Below, one piece after another: positions 1-11,407 of a DNA stretch of 64,000 nt. Where the stretch lies: assembly GCF_022759505.1 (NCBI RefSeq), contig NZ_CP094289.1, positions 3,534,001-3,598,000 of the forward strand, given 5' to 3'. The position numbers and the translations under genes are program-made. Position 1 is the stretch's first letter; each line of letters starts with the position of its first letter. This DNA is from Georgenia sp. TF02-10 (GTDB lineage: Bacteria; Actinomycetota; Actinomycetes; Actinomycetales; Actinomycetaceae). A model generated the notes under the pieces. It saw only the letters and a program-made list of their open reading frames with translations, was not told where the DNA came from and searched no databases.

Positions 1-1438
1 CCTCGGCGGCGGTGGTCCACCGGGCCTTGCCGTGGAAGGTCATGAAGAACAGCCGGGACATGTAGAACGCGGTGAGCCCGGCGCCGAGGAGCGCGACGGT
101 GCCGAACACCCACGGCTGCCAGCCGGTGCCGGAGAACGCGGCCTCGATGATCCGGTCCTTGGACCAGAACCCGGAGAACGGGGGGACGCCGATGATCGCC
201 AGCCAGCCCGCCAGGAAGGTGAGCCAGGTGACCTTCATGACGGCGGAGAGGTGGCCGAAGCGGCGCATGTCCACCTGGTCGCCCATGCCGTGCATGACCG
301 ACCCGGCACCGAGGAACATCCCGGCCTTGAAGAAGCCGTGGGTGATCAGGTGGAAGATCGCGAAGGCGTACCCCACCGGGCCCAGGCCCGCGCCGAGCAT
401 CATGTACCCGATCTGGGACATGGTGGAGGCGGCGAGGACCTTCTTGATGTCGTCCTTGGCGGACCCGACGACCGCCCCGAACACCAGCGTGATGGCGCCG
501 ACGATCGCGACGACGAGCAGCGCGGTGGGCGCACCGGTGAAGATCGGCCCGGAGCGCACCACCAGGTAGACCCCGGCGGTGACCATGGTCGCGGCGTGGA
601 TCAGCGCCGAGACCGGGGTGGGGCCGGCCATCGCGTCCCCGAGCCAGGCCTGCAGCGGGAACTGGGCGGACTTCCCGCACGCGGCGAGCAGCAGGGTCAG
701 CCCGATGAGGGTGAGCACGCCCTCGCTCGCCCCGGCCGCGGCGGGCAGCACCCCGGAGAAGCTGACCGTGCCGAAGACGGTGAACATCGTCATCATCGCG
801 ACCAGCAGCCCGACGTCGCCGACCCGGTTCATCACGAAGGCCTTCTTCGCGGCGACGGCGTAGTCGGTGCGGTGGTTCCAGAACCCGATGAGCAGGTAGG
901 AGGCCAGGCCCACGCCCTCCCAGCCGACGAAGAGCAGCGCGTAGCTGTCGGCGAGGACGAGCAGCAGCATCGCCGCGACGAAGAGGTTGAGGTAGGCGAA
1001 GAACCGGCGCCGGTCGGCGTCGTGGGCCATGTACGCCACGGAGTAGACGTGGATGAGGGAGCCGACGAACGTCACGAGCAGGACGAAGGTCATCGACAGC
1101 GGGTCGACCCGCAGCCCGGCGTCGACCGTCAGGTCCCCGGCCGGGATCCAGCTGAACAGGTGCAGGTCCAGCACCCGCTCCGGGCCGGGCAGCCCGAGGA
1201 GCTGGACGACGATCGCGGCGGCGACGACGACCCCGGACGCCGCGGCGGCGACGGCGAGCCAGTGGCCCCACCGGTCCGCGCGGCGCCCGGCCACCAGCAG
1301 CGCCCCGGCGCTGACCAGCGGGATCGCGACGAGCAGCCAGGCCAGGGCGGCGGCCCCGTCCGCCGGCGCCGCGGCGGCGGCCGGCCCGGCGGCGGCCGGC
1401 AGGGCCGCGGGCATGGATGTGGGGAGAGAACCCAGCAT
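1..1438 (-). CDS. nuoL: NADH-quinone oxidoreductase subunit L (3' end beyond window)
   Basis: This is the membrane proton-pumping subunit L of respiratory complex I, an antiporter-like protein. The visible N-terminal part of about 479 residues is a run of hydrophobic helices. Family-typical stretches include [18 protein letters not shown] and [15 protein letters not shown], the latter with the lysines of the proton channel. The start is the ATG at 1438, 12 bp after the nuoK stop; a second ATG at 1414 is possible. An Ala-rich segment precedes the first clear helix. The C-terminus, and probably nuoM and nuoN, lie left of the window. Identification is secure. Confidence 0.95.
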   Translation of the reverse strand, partial: MLGSLPTSMPAALPAAAGPAAAAAPADGAAALAWLLVAIPLVSAGALLVAGRRADRWGHWLAVAAAASGVVVAAAIVVQLLGLPGPERVLDLHLFSWIPAGDLTVDAGLRVDPLSMTFVLLVTFVGSLIHVYSVAYMAHDADRRRFFAYLNLFVAAMLLLVLADSYALLFVGWEGVGLASYLLIGFWNHRTDYAVAAKKAFVMNRVGDVGLLVAMMTMFTVFGTVSFSGVLPAAAGASEGVLTLIGLTLLLAACGKSAQFPLQAWLGDAMAGPTPVSALIHAATMVTAGVYLVVRSGPIFTGAPTALLVVAIVGAITLVFGAVVGSAKDDIKKVLAASTMSQIGYMMLGAGLGPVGYAFAIFHLITHGFFKAGMFLGAGSVMHGMGDQVDMRRFGHLSAVMKVTWLTFLAGWLAIIGVPPFSGFWSKDRIIEAAFSGTGWQPWVFGTVALLGAGLTAFYMSRLFFMTFHGKARWTTAAE

Positions 1439-1450
1439 GACCTGCCTACC

Positions 1451-1750
1451 TCAGTGCTTCAGCAGGTTGACGTCGTCGACGGACGCGGACCTGCGGGTTC
1501 GGAAGATGGACACGATGATCGCCAGCCCGACCACGACCTCGGCGGCGGCGACCACCATGACGAAGAAGGCGACCACCTGGCCGGTGAGGTTGCCGTGCAG
1601 CCGGGCGAAGGTGACCAGGGCCAGGTTGGCGGAGTTGAGCATCAGCTCCACGCCGAGCAGCGCGATGATGGCGTTGCGGCGCACCAGCACGGTGGTGGCG
1701 CCGATCGCGAAGAGGATCCCGGACAGCGCCACGTAGTTCATCAGGCTCAC
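1451..1750 (-). CDS. nuoK: NADH-quinone oxidoreductase subunit K
   Basis: NuoK is the small three-helix membrane subunit of complex I that carries conserved glutamates in the proton path. The GTG at 1750 overlaps the nuoJ stop (GTGA) and gives 99 residues, the usual family length; the ATG at 1741 would give 96. The family stretch [18 protein letters not shown] is present with its central Glu, and a second Glu lies in [11 protein letters not shown]. It belongs to the nuoA-L transcription unit and is translationally coupled to nuoJ. The frame of nuoK is the same frame in which nuoI fails to terminate upstream (see nuoI). Confidence 0.95.
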   Translation of the reverse strand: MSLMNYVALSGILFAIGATTVLVRRNAIIALLGVELMLNSANLALVTFARLHGNLTGQVVAFFVMVVAAAEVVVGLAIIVSIFRTRRSASVDDVNLLKH

Positions 1751-2871
1751 TGCCGGACCTCCTGCTCGTCCTCGGTGCCGGTGCGCTCGGTGCGCCCGGG
1801 GTCGCCCGCGGTGCCCGCGGCGGCGCTGGCCGGGTCGGTGGTGTGGTCGGGCAGGGCCAGGTCGGTGCCGGGCGTGCCGGCGCCGGGCAGCCCGGGCAGC
1901 GGCGGGGCCTCCCCGCGCATGCCGGGCAGGCCGGACTGGCCCACCGCGCGGCTGGCCGGCCCGCCGTGGAAGCCGGCGACGTCCTGCCCGGCGCGGGCCC
2001 GGGCGACGGCCTCGACGGTCTCCGGGCTGACGTCGGCGATGGTGCGGGCCTGACCGCGGATGCGGAGCACGCGGGGCACGGAGTCCGGCACCGGCTGGCC
2101 CGTGGCGGACAGGGCCGGCAGGTCCGCGGCGTTGGAGCGGGCGTAGACCCCGGGCGCGGGCAGCTGGCCCAGCCGGCCGCGGCCGGCGGCGTAGTCGGCC
2201 ATCTTCTGCTCCACCACCTCGCGCTGGGTGACCGTGGGCCGCAGCCGCTCCCGGTGGGTCAGCGTCACCGCGCCGAGGGCGGCGGTGACCAGCAGGGCGC
2301 CGACGATCTCCATCGCGAAGGCGTACTGGCCGAAGATGATCCGGGCCACCCCGACCGGGTTGGAGTCGGCGTTGGCCTCGGCCAGCCCGGCGGGCTCGGG
2401 GGCGGTGGTGGCGGCGACGACGCCGAGCAGGACGATGATGAGCCCGGCCCCGGCGAGCGCGGCGACCCACCGCTGCCCGCGGATGGTCTCGTGCAGGGCG
2501 TCGGAGGCGTCCACGCCGACCAGCATGATGACGAAGAGGAAGAGCATCATGATCGCGCCGGTGTAGACCACGACCTGGGCCACGCCGAGGAACGGGGCCT
2601 CCTGGGCGACGTAGAGGAACGCCAGGGCGATCATCACCAGCACGACGCTCATCGCGGCGTGCACCGCGCGGCGGGCGAAGACCAGGCCGAGCGCGGCGAT
2701 GACCATGATCGGCGCGAGCACCCAGAACAGGACGGTCTCCCCGGAGGAGACCCGCCCGGTCTCGGCCAGCGCGGCGGGCACGGCGCCGTGCGCCAGCGCG
2801 GGCAGGGCGCCGTGCGCCAGCGCGGGTGCGGCCTCGGCCAGCGCGGCGGGCACGGCCAGCGCGGCGCTCAC
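1747..2871 (-). CDS. nuoJ: NADH-quinone oxidoreductase subunit J
   Basis: NuoJ is a membrane subunit of complex I next to NuoK. The five-helix core ([21 protein letters not shown], then [20 protein letters not shown]) is clear. At 374 residues it is longer than most NuoJ proteins. The extra length is an Ala/His-rich N-terminal stretch containing two copies of an ALAHGA-like unit and a hydrophilic Gly/Pro/Thr-rich C-terminal tail of roughly 150 residues. The start is the GTG at 2871, whose GTGA overlaps a TGA at 2868-2870 that should be the nuoI stop but lies in a different frame from the nuoI coding sequence. No strong ribosome site is seen, so coupling to nuoI termination is expected. Confidence 0.9.
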   Translation of the reverse strand: MSAALAVPAALAEAAPALAHGALPALAHGAVPAALAETGRVSSGETVLFWVLAPIMVIAALGLVFARRAVHAAMSVVLVMIALAFLYVAQEAPFLGVAQVVVYTGAIMMLFLFVIMLVGVDASDALHETIRGQRWVAALAGAGLIIVLLGVVAATTAPEPAGLAEANADSNPVGVARIIFGQYAFAMEIVGALLVTAALGAVTLTHRERLRPTVTQREVVEQKMADYAAGRGRLGQLPAPGVYARSNAADLPALSATGQPVPDSVPRVLRIRGQARTIADVSPETVEAVARARAGQDVAGFHGGPASRAVGQSGLPGMRGEAPPLPGLPGAGTPGTDLALPDHTTDPASAAAGTAGDPGRTERTGTEDEQEVRQ

Positions 2872-3673
2872 CGGCGGCCCCCGCGTGCGCCGCGCCGGTC
2901 CCGGCGGCGGTGGCGCCGGCGGTCGTGGCCCCGGCGCTGCTGGCACCGGCCGGTGCCCCGGCGGTCGCCTGCTCGCCGCCGGCCGGCCGGGCCGTGGCGA
3001 GGGTCGGGTCCGCCGGGCGGTGCTCCCGCACCCAGGCCACCTGGCCGGGGGTCGGGCCGGTGACGTCGCCGCGGTAGTAGTCGTCGTCCTCGGTGCCCTC
3101 GGCCATCGGGTGCGGGGCGGCGAGCGCGCCGGCCGGCAGCGGGCCGAGGAGGTCCTGCTTCTCGTAGATCAGGCCCTCCCGGGTGGGGCCGGCGAGCTCG
3201 TAGTCGTTCGTCATGGTCAGCGCCCGGGTCGGGCAGGCCTCGATGCACAGGCCGCAGAAGATGCAGCGCAGGTAGTTGATCTGGTAGACGCGCCCGTACC
3301 GCTCCCCCGGCGAGAACTGGGCGTCGGGGGTGTTGTTGCCGGCCTCGACGTAGATGGCGTCGGCCGGGCACGCCCAGGCGCACAGCTCGCAGCCGATGCA
3401 CTTCTCCAGGCCGTCGTCGTAGTAGTTGAGCTGGTGCCGGCCGTGGTAGCGCGGCTGGGTGGGCACCTTCTCGAACGGGTACTGCTCGGTGACCATCGGC
3501 CGGAAGATCGAGGAGAGCGTCACCCCGAACCCGGCGACCGGGGCGAGGAACCGCCCGACCGGGCCCTTGCGGGCCGGGCCCAGCGCCGCCGGGTCGACCC
3601 GGCCGGCCTTCCCGACCTCGCCGCCGCGGCGGCGGCGTCCGCCGAGCTCCTGCCCGGACCTGTCCTCAGCCAT
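2868..3673 (-). CDS. nuoI: NADH-quinone oxidoreductase subunit I (apparent frameshift near the C-terminus)
   Basis: NuoI is the peripheral-arm subunit of complex I that carries clusters N6a and N6b. Two ferredoxin-type motifs are present: [12 protein letters not shown] (Cys92, 95, 98, 102) and [12 protein letters not shown] (Cys137, 140, 143, 147). The ATG at 3673 has AAGGAG 8 nt upstream and overlaps the nuoH stop by 8 bp. After residue about 225 the protein becomes Ala/Thr/Gly-rich, and its frame has no stop: it stays open through all of nuoJ and joins nuoK in frame. The stop that would overlap the nuoJ GTG, at 2868-2870, is one frame away. A single-base indel, most simply in the run of five C at 2878-2882, would restore a normal ending. 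The end given here assumes that repair. Confidence 0.85.
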
Positions 3674-5255
3674 CGTGGTGCTCCTTGTCCATGCTGGTGC
3701 TGCCGGCCGCGCGGTCCGGGATTGTCCCGGCCGGGGCGCGGCCGTCGCCGGCCGCCGCCGCACGGCGCTGCCGCCGGGGCGAGGGCGGCAGGGTCTGCCC
3801 GGGCAGCGGCGGTACAGGGTAGCCGCCGGCGAAGGCGTCGAGCTCGACGGCGGGCGGCATGACGTCGCCGCGCGCGCCGGCCCGGGCGCCGTCGGCTGCC
3901 CCGTCGCCGGCCCCGGCCCGGGTGCCGTCCCCGGCCCGGCCGGCCCCGGCGCGGGCCGGCTCCCCGGTGCGGTCGCCGTCGTCGTCGGTCTCCTTCTCCG
4001 CGGGCCAGACGAGCAGCACGACGAGCAAGAAGGCGAACACGCCGCCGATCCACAGCAGCAGGGTGGTCAGGTCGACGTCGGTGAACTGGCGCACGCCCTG
4101 GACCAGGGCGACCAGCACCAGCCAGCCCAGCGCGAAGGGGATGAGCCGCTTCCAGCCGAGGTTCATGAACTGGTCGTAGCGGATCCGCACCAGGGTGCCG
4201 CGGGCCCAGATCATCAGGAACATGAAGAACCAGACCTTGGCCACGAACCACAGCAGCGGCCACCAGCCGGTGTTCAGCACCCCGTCGCCGATGGTGGACA
4301 GCGGCCACGGGGCCCGCCAGCCGCCGAAGAACAGCGTGGTGGCCACCGCGGAGACGTTGAACATGTTGATGTACTCGGCGAGGAAGAACCAGGCGAACTT
4401 CATCGAGCTGTACTCGACCATGTGCCCGGCGACGAGCTCGCCCTCGGCCTCGGGCAGGTCGAACGGGAGGCGGTTGACCTCCCCGACCATGGAGATCAGG
4501 TAGACGACGAACGCGGGCAGCAGCGCGATGCCCCACCACAGCTGGGTCTGCGCGTCGACGATCTGGGAGGTCGACATGGACCCGGAGACCAGGAACACGC
4601 TGACCAGGGACAGGCCCATGCTCAGCTCGTAGGAGATCACCTGCGCCGAGGAGCGCACCGCGCCGAGCAGCGGGTAGGTGGAGTTGGAGGCCCACCCGCC
4701 GAGCACGATGCCGTACACGCCCAGGCCGGTGACGGCGAGGATGTAGAGCACCGAGACCGGGGTGTCGGTCAGCTGCAGCGGGGTGGTGCGGCCGAACATC
4801 GACACCTCGGGCCCGAACGGGATGACCGCGTAGATGAGGAACGCGCAGAACGCGGCGATGAACGGGGCCAGGACGTAGAGGATCTTGTCGGCGCCCTTGA
4901 CCGAGAAGTCCTCCTTGAGGATGAGCTTGAGGGCGTCGCCGAGGGACTGCAGGATCCCGAAGGGGCCGTGCACGTTCGGGCCGGGCCGGGTCTGCATCCG
5001 GCCGAGGATGCGCCGCTCGGCCCAGATCGCCAGCAGCACCGAGAGCAGCAGGAAGACCAGGATCCCGACGGCCTTGATCACCCAGAGCCACCAGGTGTCC
5101 TCGCTGAAGTCGGCGGACGGCTGCGCGGCCGGGCCGGGCGCCGCCGCGGCGGGCAGGATCCCGCCGGGCAGGATCCCGCCGGGCAGGATCCCGCCGGGCA
5201 GGATCCCGCCGGGCAGGGCCCCGGTGGCGGCCAGGGCGGCCGTGGGCAGCATCAT
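3666..5255 (-). CDS. nuoH: NADH-quinone oxidoreductase subunit H
   Basis: NuoH is the membrane subunit that helps form the quinone chamber of complex I. The core starts at about residue 55 ([20 protein letters not shown]). It contains the family segments [22 protein letters not shown] and [22 protein letters not shown], the latter with the conserved acidic quinone-site residues. At 529 residues it exceeds the roughly 330-440 usual length. The extra length is an N-terminal tail with a five-residue GGILP-type repeat and a C-terminal Ala/Gly/Pro-rich tail of about 110 residues. The ATG at 5255 overlaps the nuoG stop (ATGA), with an AAGGAGG ribosome site just upstream; an adjacent ATG at 5252 is equally possible. 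Confidence 0.94.
   Translation of the reverse strand: MMLPTAALAATGALPGGILPGGILPGGILPGGILPAAAAPGPAAQPSADFSEDTWWLWVIKAVGILVFLLLSVLLAIWAERRILGRMQTRPGPNVHGPFGILQSLGDALKLILKEDFSVKGADKILYVLAPFIAAFCAFLIYAVIPFGPEVSMFGRTTPLQLTDTPVSVLYILAVTGLGVYGIVLGGWASNSTYPLLGAVRSSAQVISYELSMGLSLVSVFLVSGSMSTSQIVDAQTQLWWGIALLPAFVVYLISMVGEVNRLPFDLPEAEGELVAGHMVEYSSMKFAWFFLAEYINMFNVSAVATTLFFGGWRAPWPLSTIGDGVLNTGWWPLLWFVAKVWFFMFLMIWARGTLVRIRYDQFMNLGWKRLIPFALGWLVLVALVQGVRQFTDVDLTTLLLWIGGVFAFLLVVLLVWPAEKETDDDGDRTGEPARAGAGRAGDGTRAGAGDGAADGARAGARGDVMPPAVELDAFAGGYPVPPLPGQTLPPSPRRQRRAAAAGDGRAPAGTIPDRAAGSTSMDKEHHDG
5151..5210. repeat. Four tandem 15-bp repeats inside nuoH
   Basis: Four perfect copies of the 15-bp unit gggcaggatcccgcc lie head to tail, followed by a partial fifth copy. 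On the coding (minus) strand each unit encodes the five residues G-G-I-L-P, so the array gives NuoH a repetitive N-terminal leader before its first core helix. Copy number is a likely site of slippage, and any change of whole units keeps the reading frame. Confidence 0.9.
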
Positions 5256-7894
5256 CGGTCCTCCTTAGCCTTAGCCGCGGCGAGGCGGACGACGGCGCCG
5301 GCGCCCACGCCGATGGTGTGCACGCTCGAGCCGGCCGAGTTCTGCGGCAGCCACACCACCCGCTCCGGCATCGTGGTCACGGCCAGCGGCAGGGTGATGG
5401 TCCCGGCCGGGCCGGTGACGGCGAGCGGCTCGCCGTCGGCGACGCCGAGGGCGGCGGCGGTGGCCGGGGAGGTGCGCGCCACCGGCCGGTGCGCGGTGCC
5501 GGCCAGGTGCGGCTCGCCGTCCTGCAGCCGGCCGGCGTCCAGCTGGGGCTTCCAGGTGGCGAGCACCGCCTCGCCCGGGCCCGGCGCGGGCAGGGCCGCC
5601 GCGCCGCCGCGGGGAGCCGGCGGGCGGGTCCCCTCCCAGCCGGCGAGCTCGGCCAGCTCGGCGTGCACGTCGGTCAGCTCCGCCAGCCCGAGCTCGACGC
5701 CCATCTCCGCGGCGAGGGCCTGCAGGACCTGCCGGTCGGACAGCGACCGGGAGACGAGGACCTGGCCGAACGGGCGCCGTCGGCCCTCCCAGGTGACGAA
5801 CGTGCCGGCCTTCTCCACCGGCGGGGCGACCGGCAGCACGACGTCGGCGTGGGCGGTGACGGCCGAGCGGCGCACCTCCAGCTGCAGGACGAACCCGGCG
5901 GCGGTCAGCGCGGCCTCGGCCAGCGCCGGGTCGGGCAGGTCCACCGGCTCCAGCCCGCCGACGACGAGGCCGCCGAGGGCGCCGTCGCGGGCGGCGGCGA
6001 GGATGCCGGTGGCGTCCCGGCCCACCTGGCCGGGCAGGGTCGCGGCGCCCCAGACGGCGGCGGTGTCCACCCGGGCGGCGGGGTCGGTAACCGGCCGCCC
6101 GCCGGGCAGCAGGCCCGGCAGCAGGCCGGCGTCGACGGCGCCGACCTCCCCGGCGCGGCGCGGCACCCAGGCCAGCCGCGCGCCGGTGCGCTCGGCGAGG
6201 GCGGAGACGGCGGCCAGCGTGCCGGGCACGGCGGCGGCCCGCTCCCCGACCAGGATCACCGCGCCGGGCTCGGCGAGCCGCTCGGCCAGGGCGGCCAGGT
6301 CCGGCTCGGTGGACCCGGCGGCGACCGCGTCGAGGACCTCCGGCTCGGTGCCCGGGGCCGCCGGGACGAGCTCGGCGCGCATCTTGGTGGTGCCGCGGGT
6401 GGCGAACGGGGCGACGGTGGCCACCCGGACGGTGCCGGCCAGGACGCCCTTGCGCAGCCGCAGGAAGATCGTGCCGCACTCGTCCTCGGGCTCCAGGGCG
6501 ACGAGCAGCACCTGCCCGGCGCGCTCCAGGTCCGGGTAGGTCACGCCCAGACCCCGGCCGGCGACGTGGTGGGCGAGGAACGCGGCCTCCTCGGCGCTGT
6601 GCACCCGGGCGCGGTGGTCGACGTCGTTGGTGCCGAGGGCGAGGCGGGCGAACTTGGCCCAGGCGTAGGCGTCCTCCAGGGTCAGCCGCCCGCCGGGCAG
6701 CAGCCCGACCCCGCCGGCGGCGCGGGCGCCGGCCAGCCCCCGGGCGGCGACGTCGAGGGCGTCGGCCCAGCTGGTGGTGACCAGCTCGCCGGTGCCGGGC
6801 TCGCGGACCATCGGCAGGGTGAGCCGGTCCGGGGCGCTCTGCCAGCGGAACGCGAACCGGTCCTTGTCGGTGATCCACTCCTCGTTGACCTCCGCGTCCT
6901 CCCCGGCCAGCCGGCGCACGACGACGCCGCGGCGGTGGTCCACCCGGATGGCGGAGCCGCCGGCGTCGTGCTCGGCGACGGAGGCGGTGGAGACCAGGTC
7001 GAAGGGCCGGGCCCGGAACCGGTAGGCGGCGGAGGTGAGCGCGCCGACCGGGCAGATCTGGATGGTGTTGCCGGAGAAGTAGGAGGAGAACGGCCGCCCG
7101 GAGCTGTCCGCCTCGGCCACGCCCACCGGCCCGGCGGCCAGGGAGCCGACGACGCCGGCGTCCCCGTCCGGTCCGGTCAGGTCCGGGCTGCGCAGGTCCA
7201 CGTCCGCCTCGGCGGCGGCGAAGTCCAGCACCCGGGCGTCGAAGGTGCCGATCTGGGAGCCGTGCAGCTCGGCCACCTCCCGGCCGGGGGCGCCGCCGCC
7301 GCGGCCCTGCAGGGCGATGAAGGGGTCCCCGGCGATCTCCTCGGAGAACCGGGTGCACCGCTGGCACAGGATGCACCGGTCCCGGTCGAGCAGGATCTGG
7401 GTGGAGATCTTCAGCGGCTTGGGGAAGGTGCGCTTGACGTCGACGAACCGGGAGGTGGCCCGCCCGTTGCTCATCGCCTGGTTCTGCAGCGGGCACTCCC
7501 CGCCCTTGTCGCACACCGGGCAGTCCAGCGGGTGGTTGACCAGCAGGAACTCCATGATCCCGTGCTGGGCCTTGTCCGCGACGTCGGAGGTGTGCTGGGT
7601 GGCGACGACCATCCCCGGGGTGGCCTCCAGGGTGCAGGAGGTCTGCGGCTTGGGCATGGCCCGCAGGTTCCCCTCCCGGTCCGGGGTGGAGACCTCGACC
7701 AGGCACTGCCGGCAGGCCCCGGCGGGGGCCAGCAGCGGGTGGTCGCAGAACCGGGGGATCTGGATCCCGGCCTGCTCGGCGGCCCGGATGACCAGCGCCC
7801 CCTTGGGCACCTCCACCTCGATGCCGTCGATGGTCAGGCTGATCGTCTCCACCGGGGTCTCGGCCTTGGCCAGGCGGTCGGTCGTGGCGGTCAT
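5252..7894 (-). CDS. nuoG: NADH-quinone oxidoreductase subunit G
   Basis: NuoG is the large iron-sulfur subunit of the complex I peripheral arm (880 residues). N-terminal cluster ligands are visible: a [2Fe-2S] set near Cys50, Cys61, Cys64 and Cys87, then the His/Cys segment [17 protein letters not shown], then [17 protein letters not shown] and later [21 protein letters not shown] molybdopterin-oxidoreductase-like domain without a catalytic role follows, ending in a C-terminal aspartate-decarboxylase-like fold. The ATG at 7894 overlaps the nuoF stop (ATGA). No unusual break is seen. Confidence 0.95.
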   Translation of the reverse strand: MTATTDRLAKAETPVETISLTIDGIEVEVPKGALVIRAAEQAGIQIPRFCDHPLLAPAGACRQCLVEVSTPDREGNLRAMPKPQTSCTLEATPGMVVATQHTSDVADKAQHGIMEFLLVNHPLDCPVCDKGGECPLQNQAMSNGRATSRFVDVKRTFPKPLKISTQILLDRDRCILCQRCTRFSEEIAGDPFIALQGRGGGAPGREVAELHGSQIGTFDARVLDFAAAEADVDLRSPDLTGPDGDAGVVGSLAAGPVGVAEADSSGRPFSSYFSGNTIQICPVGALTSAAYRFRARPFDLVSTASVAEHDAGGSAIRVDHRRGVVVRRLAGEDAEVNEEWITDKDRFAFRWQSAPDRLTLPMVREPGTGELVTTSWADALDVAARGLAGARAAGGVGLLPGGRLTLEDAYAWAKFARLALGTNDVDHRARVHSAEEAAFLAHHVAGRGLGVTYPDLERAGQVLLVALEPEDECGTIFLRLRKGVLAGTVRVATVAPFATRGTTKMRAELVPAAPGTEPEVLDAVAAGSTEPDLAALAERLAEPGAVILVGERAAAVPGTLAAVSALAERTGARLAWVPRRAGEVGAVDAGLLPGLLPGGRPVTDPAARVDTAAVWGAATLPGQVGRDATGILAAARDGALGGLVVGGLEPVDLPDPALAEAALTAAGFVLQLEVRRSAVTAHADVVLPVAPPVEKAGTFVTWEGRRRPFGQVLVSRSLSDRQVLQALAAEMGVELGLAELTDVHAELAELAGWEGTRPPAPRGGAAALPAPGPGEAVLATWKPQLDAGRLQDGEPHLAGTAHRPVARTSPATAAALGVADGEPLAVTGPAGTITLPLAVTTMPERVVWLPQNSAGSSVHTIGVGAGAVVRLAAAKAKEDR

Positions 7895-9213
7895 CGGACA
7901 CCTGCTTCGCTGAACACGGCGGAGGCCTCGTAGGGGAAGAGCTCCCAGGCGGGGGTGTGCGTCCCGGCCTCGAACTCCTCCCGGAAGTGCTTGATCCCGC
8001 TCTGGATGGGCACGGCGGAGGCGTCCCCGAGCGCGCAGAAGGACCGGCCGGCGATGTTGCCGGCGACGTCGAGGAGCAGGTCGACGTCGGTGGGCAGGCC
8101 GCGGCCGGCCTCCAGCCGGTGCATGACCTGCTTCATCCAGTAGGTGCCCTCCCGGCACGGGGTGCACTTGCCGCAGGACTCGTGCTGGTAGAAGTCGGTC
8201 CACCGGGACACCACCCGCACCACCGAGGTGGTCTCGTCGAAGACCTGCAGGGCGCGGGTGCCCAGCATGGACCCGGCGGCGCCGACGGACTCGTAGTCCA
8301 GCGGCACGTCGAGCTCGGCCTCGGTGAAGATCGGGGTGGAGGACCCGCCCGGGGTCCAGAACTTCAGCCGGTGGCCGGGCCGGACCCCGCCGGCGAGCTC
8401 GACGAGCTCGCGCATGGTGATGCCGAACGGGGCCTCGAACTGGCCGGGGTTGCGCACGTGCCCGGAGACGGAGAACAGGCCGTGCCCGGCGCTCTTCTCG
8501 GTGCCCAGGCCGGCGAACCAGTCCGCGCCGCGGGCCAGGATCCCCGGGACCGAGGCGATGGACTCGACGTTGTTGACCACCGTGGGCCGGGCGTACAGGC
8601 CGGCGACGGCGGGGAAGGGGGGCTTGAGCCGGGGCTGGCCGCGGCGGCCCTCCAGGGAGTCCAGCAGCGCGGTCTCCTCCCCGCAGATGTACGCCCCGGC
8701 GCCGGCGTGCACGGTGATCTCCAGGTCGAAGTCGCCGCGCGGGCCGGTCCCGGTGCCGATCAGCCCGGCCTCGCGGGCCTCCCGCACGGCGGCCAGCAGC
8801 CGGCGGTAGACGTGCGCCGTCTCCCCGCGCAGGTAGATGAAGGCGTGGTGGCCGCCGATGGCGTAGGAGGTGATCGCCACGCCCTCGATCAGGGCGTGCG
8901 GGTTGGCCAGCATGAGCGGGACGTCCTTGCAGGTCCCGGGCTCGGACTCGTCGGCGTTGACCACCAGGTAGCGCGGGCCGCCGTCGGGCTTGGGCAGGAA
9001 GGACCACTTCAGCCCGGTGGGGAAGCCGGCCCCGCCGCGCCCGCGCAGGCCGGAGGTCTTCACCGCGGCGACGACGTCGTCCGGCGCCATGGCCAGCGCG
9101 GCGGCCAGGCCCCGGTAGCCGCCGTGGGCGCGGTAGGTGCCCAGCTGCCAGGAGCGCTCGGCGTCCCAGATGTCGGTCAGCACGGGGGTGAGCTTCGCGG
9201 CGGTGGTGCTCAT
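7891..9213 (-). CDS. nuoF: NADH-quinone oxidoreductase subunit F (NADH- and FMN-binding)
   Basis: NuoF binds NADH and FMN and carries a [4Fe-4S] cluster; it is the electron entry point of complex I. The protein has 440 residues, the normal length. The FMN/NADH glycine-rich segment [18 protein letters not shown] lies near residue 55, followed by [12 protein letters not shown] and the [19 protein letters not shown] segment. The C-terminal cluster motif [12 protein letters not shown] is complete, with the fourth Cys in RSFCALGD. The ATG at 9213 overlaps the nuoE stop (ATGA). It sits in the tightly coupled E-F-G block, the usual NADH-dehydrogenase module. Confidence 0.96.
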   Translation of the reverse strand: MSTTAAKLTPVLTDIWDAERSWQLGTYRAHGGYRGLAAALAMAPDDVVAAVKTSGLRGRGGAGFPTGLKWSFLPKPDGGPRYLVVNADESEPGTCKDVPLMLANPHALIEGVAITSYAIGGHHAFIYLRGETAHVYRRLLAAVREAREAGLIGTGTGPRGDFDLEITVHAGAGAYICGEETALLDSLEGRRGQPRLKPPFPAVAGLYARPTVVNNVESIASVPGILARGADWFAGLGTEKSAGHGLFSVSGHVRNPGQFEAPFGITMRELVELAGGVRPGHRLKFWTPGGSSTPIFTEAELDVPLDYESVGAAGSMLGTRALQVFDETTSVVRVVSRWTDFYQHESCGKCTPCREGTYWMKQVMHRLEAGRGLPTDVDLLLDVAGNIAGRSFCALGDASAVPIQSGIKHFREEFEAGTHTPAWELFPYEASAVFSEAGVR

Positions 9214-10061
9214 TGGACGTTCCCCTTCGCCTCGTCCTGCCGGGGCCGCGCCGAGACGTCGGCGTCGGTGGTCGGGGTGCGCTCGGCGCTGGAGCCGGCC
9301 GTGCCCACCGGGGGCTCGGCGTCGGCGGCGGTGAGCGGCGCGGCGCCGGGCTGGCTCTGCTGGTCGGCGGTGCCGGGCCGGCCGGTCTGGCCGTCCCCGG
9401 CCGGCCGGGCGCCGTCGCCGGCCGCCTCCCGGGCCAGCCGCAGCCCGCGCAGACTCGCCTCCCCGGCCCCGACCCCCTCGTCCACGCGGCCGTCCTCGAA
9501 CCCGGCCAGCAGGTGGGAGATCTCCCGGAAGGTGCCGACGGTGGCCGCCCCGCGGGTGGGTGCCACGGCCTCCCCGGCGGCCAGGGCGTCGACCAGCGCG
9601 GTGGCCGACGCCGGGGTCTGGTTGTCGAAGAACTCCCAGTTCACCATGACGACCGGGGCGTAGTCGCAGGCCGCGTTGCACTCCACCCGCTCCAGGGTGA
9701 TCCGCCCGTCCGGGGTGGTCTCGTCGTGGCCGACACCGAGGTGGTCGGACAGCCGCTCGTAGATCAGGTCCCCGCCGAGGACGGCGCACAGCGCGTTGGT
9801 GCACACCCCGACGGTGTACTCCCCGTTCGGGTGGCGCTTGTACTGGGTGTAGAAGGTGGCCACCGCGGAGACCTCGGCGCGGGAGAGGTCGAGCAGCTCG
9901 GCGCACAGCGCGATCCCGCGGGGGGCGACGTAGCCGTCCGCGGACTGCACCAGGTGCAGCAGCGGCAGCAGGGCCGAGCGCGGGTCGGGGTAGCGGGCGA
10001 TGACCTGCGCCGCCTCGGCGCGCAGCCGGGCGTCGACGTCGGGCGCGTACGGCTCGCTCAT
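9210..10061 (-). CDS. nuoE: NADH-quinone oxidoreductase subunit E
   Basis: NuoE is the thioredoxin-like [2Fe-2S] subunit of the NADH-dehydrogenase module. The cluster ligands are visible in [13 protein letters not shown] (Cys at spacing C-x4-C) and in [16 protein letters not shown] (C-x3-C). The family domain occupies about the first 165 residues. The remaining 118 or so residues form a tail rich in Ala, Gly, Pro, Asp and Thr, which is not part of the fold and makes the 283-residue protein longer than usual. The ATG at 10061 shares one base with the nuoD stop (TGATG). Confidence 0.94.
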   Translation of the reverse strand: MSEPYAPDVDARLRAEAAQVIARYPDPRSALLPLLHLVQSADGYVAPRGIALCAELLDLSRAEVSAVATFYTQYKRHPNGEYTVGVCTNALCAVLGGDLIYERLSDHLGVGHDETTPDGRITLERVECNAACDYAPVVMVNWEFFDNQTPASATALVDALAAGEAVAPTRGAATVGTFREISHLLAGFEDGRVDEGVGAGEASLRGLRLAREAAGDGARPAGDGQTGRPGTADQQSQPGAAPLTAADAEPPVGTAGSSAERTPTTDADVSARPRQDEAKGNVQ

Positions 10062-11407
10062 CAGCGGTCCACCCCTCCCAGGACGGGGTCCAGCGAGGCG
10101 AGGGTGACGACGACGTCGGCCAGCTGGCCGCCCTCGGTCATCATCGCCGTGGACTGCAGGTTGCTGAAGGACGGGTCCCGGAAGTGGGCCCGGTAGGGGC
10201 GGGTGGCGCCGTCGGAGACCAGGTGCACGCCCTGGATCCCCTTGGCGTGCTCGGTCAGCACGAAGACCTGCCCGGCCGGCACCCGGAACCCCTCGGTCAC
10301 CAGCTTGAAGTGGTGGATGAGGGACTCCATGGAGGTGGCCATGATCTCCCGGATGTGCTCGGCGGAGTTGCCCTGCCCGTCGCTGCCGATGGAAAGCTGG
10401 GCGGGCCAGGCGATCTTCTTGTCCGCCACCATGACCGGGCCGGGGGTGGCGTCCAGCCGGTCCAGGGCCTGGAGCACGATCTTGATCGACTCGTAGCACT
10501 CGTCGAACCGGACCATGGCGCGGTTGTAGGCGTCGGAGTGGTCCCGGGTGGGGACGGCGAAGTCGTAGGTCTCGTACCCGCAGTAGGGCATGAGCTTGCG
10601 CAGGTCCAGCGGCAGCCCGGCGGCGCGCACCGCCGGGCCGGTCAGGCCCAGCGCCATGGCGGCCGGCAGGGAGACGTAGCCGACGTCCTGCTGGCGGGAC
10701 TTGAAGATGGGGTTCTCCATCGTCAGGTCCTGCAGCTCCTTGACCGACAGGCGGATGTTGGGCAGCAGCTCGCGGACGTAGTCGGTGGTGCCCGGCGGCA
10801 GGTCGGCCGCGACGCCGCCGGGGCGGATGTAGGCGTGGTTCATCCGCAGGCCGGAGGCGCGCTCGAAGATGCGCAGGATGTCCTCCCGGCCGCGGAACCC
10901 GACCGTCATCATCGTCGTCGCGCCGAGCTCATTGCCGCCGGTGCCGATGGCGATCAGGTGGGAGGCGATCCGGTTGAGCTCCATCATCAGCACCCGGATC
11001 AGGGTGGCCCGGGGCGGGACGTCGTCGGTGATCCCGAGGAGCTTCTCCACCGCCAGGCAGTACCCGACCTCCTGGAAGAACGGGGCGACGTAGTCCATCC
11101 GGGTGCAGAACGTCACGCCCTGGGTCCAGGTGCGGTACTCCATGTTCTTCTCGATGCCGGTGTGCAGGTACCCGGTGCCCACCCGCAGCTCGCGGACGTA
11201 CTCGCCGTCGATCTCCAGGATGAGCCGGAGCACGCCGTGGGTGGAGGGGTGCACGGGGCCCATGTTGACGACGATGCGCTCCTCGCCCAGGCGCTCGGCC
11301 TCCGCGGCGATCTCGGCCCAGTCCCCGCCCTCGGCGACGAACTCCGGGGCGCCAGGGGCCTCCCCCGCCGGACCGGCCGCGGCGGGACGGACGTTGGTGG
11401 CGGACAT
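10061..11407 (-). CDS. nuoD: NADH-quinone oxidoreductase subunit D
   Basis: NuoD is the 49-kDa-type subunit that lines the quinone-binding cavity. It has 448 residues and is related to [NiFe]-hydrogenase large subunits but lacks the nickel ligands. The segment [16 protein letters not shown] carries the quinone-site histidines near residues 54-58. Also present are [16 protein letters not shown] and the near-C-terminal [31 protein letters not shown]-type ending. The ATG at 11407 shares one base with the nuoC stop (TGATG). It is preceded by a short Ala-rich leader of about 40 residues. Confidence 0.96.
   Translation of the reverse strand: MSATNVRPAAAGPAGEAPGAPEFVAEGGDWAEIAAEAERLGEERIVVNMGPVHPSTHGVLRLILEIDGEYVRELRVGTGYLHTGIEKNMEYRTWTQGVTFCTRMDYVAPFFQEVGYCLAVEKLLGITDDVPPRATLIRVLMMELNRIASHLIAIGTGGNELGATTMMTVGFRGREDILRIFERASGLRMNHAYIRPGGVAADLPPGTTDYVRELLPNIRLSVKELQDLTMENPIFKSRQQDVGYVSLPAAMALGLTGPAVRAAGLPLDLRKLMPYCGYETYDFAVPTRDHSDAYNRAMVRFDECYESIKIVLQALDRLDATPGPVMVADKKIAWPAQLSIGSDGQGNSAEHIREIMATSMESLIHHFKLVTEGFRVPAGQVFVLTEHAKGIQGVHLVSDGATRPYRAHFRDPSFSNLQSTAMMTEGGQLADVVVTLASLDPVLGGVDR

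Noticed and set aside
1451-3673. A NuoI-NuoJ-NuoK polyprotein encoded by the continuous open frame from nuoI to nuoK
   Set aside because: Between the nuoI tail and nuoK that frame encodes only an Arg/Gly/Pro-rich antisense-like sequence, while the overlapping frame encodes a good NuoJ. A single indel explains the open frame better.
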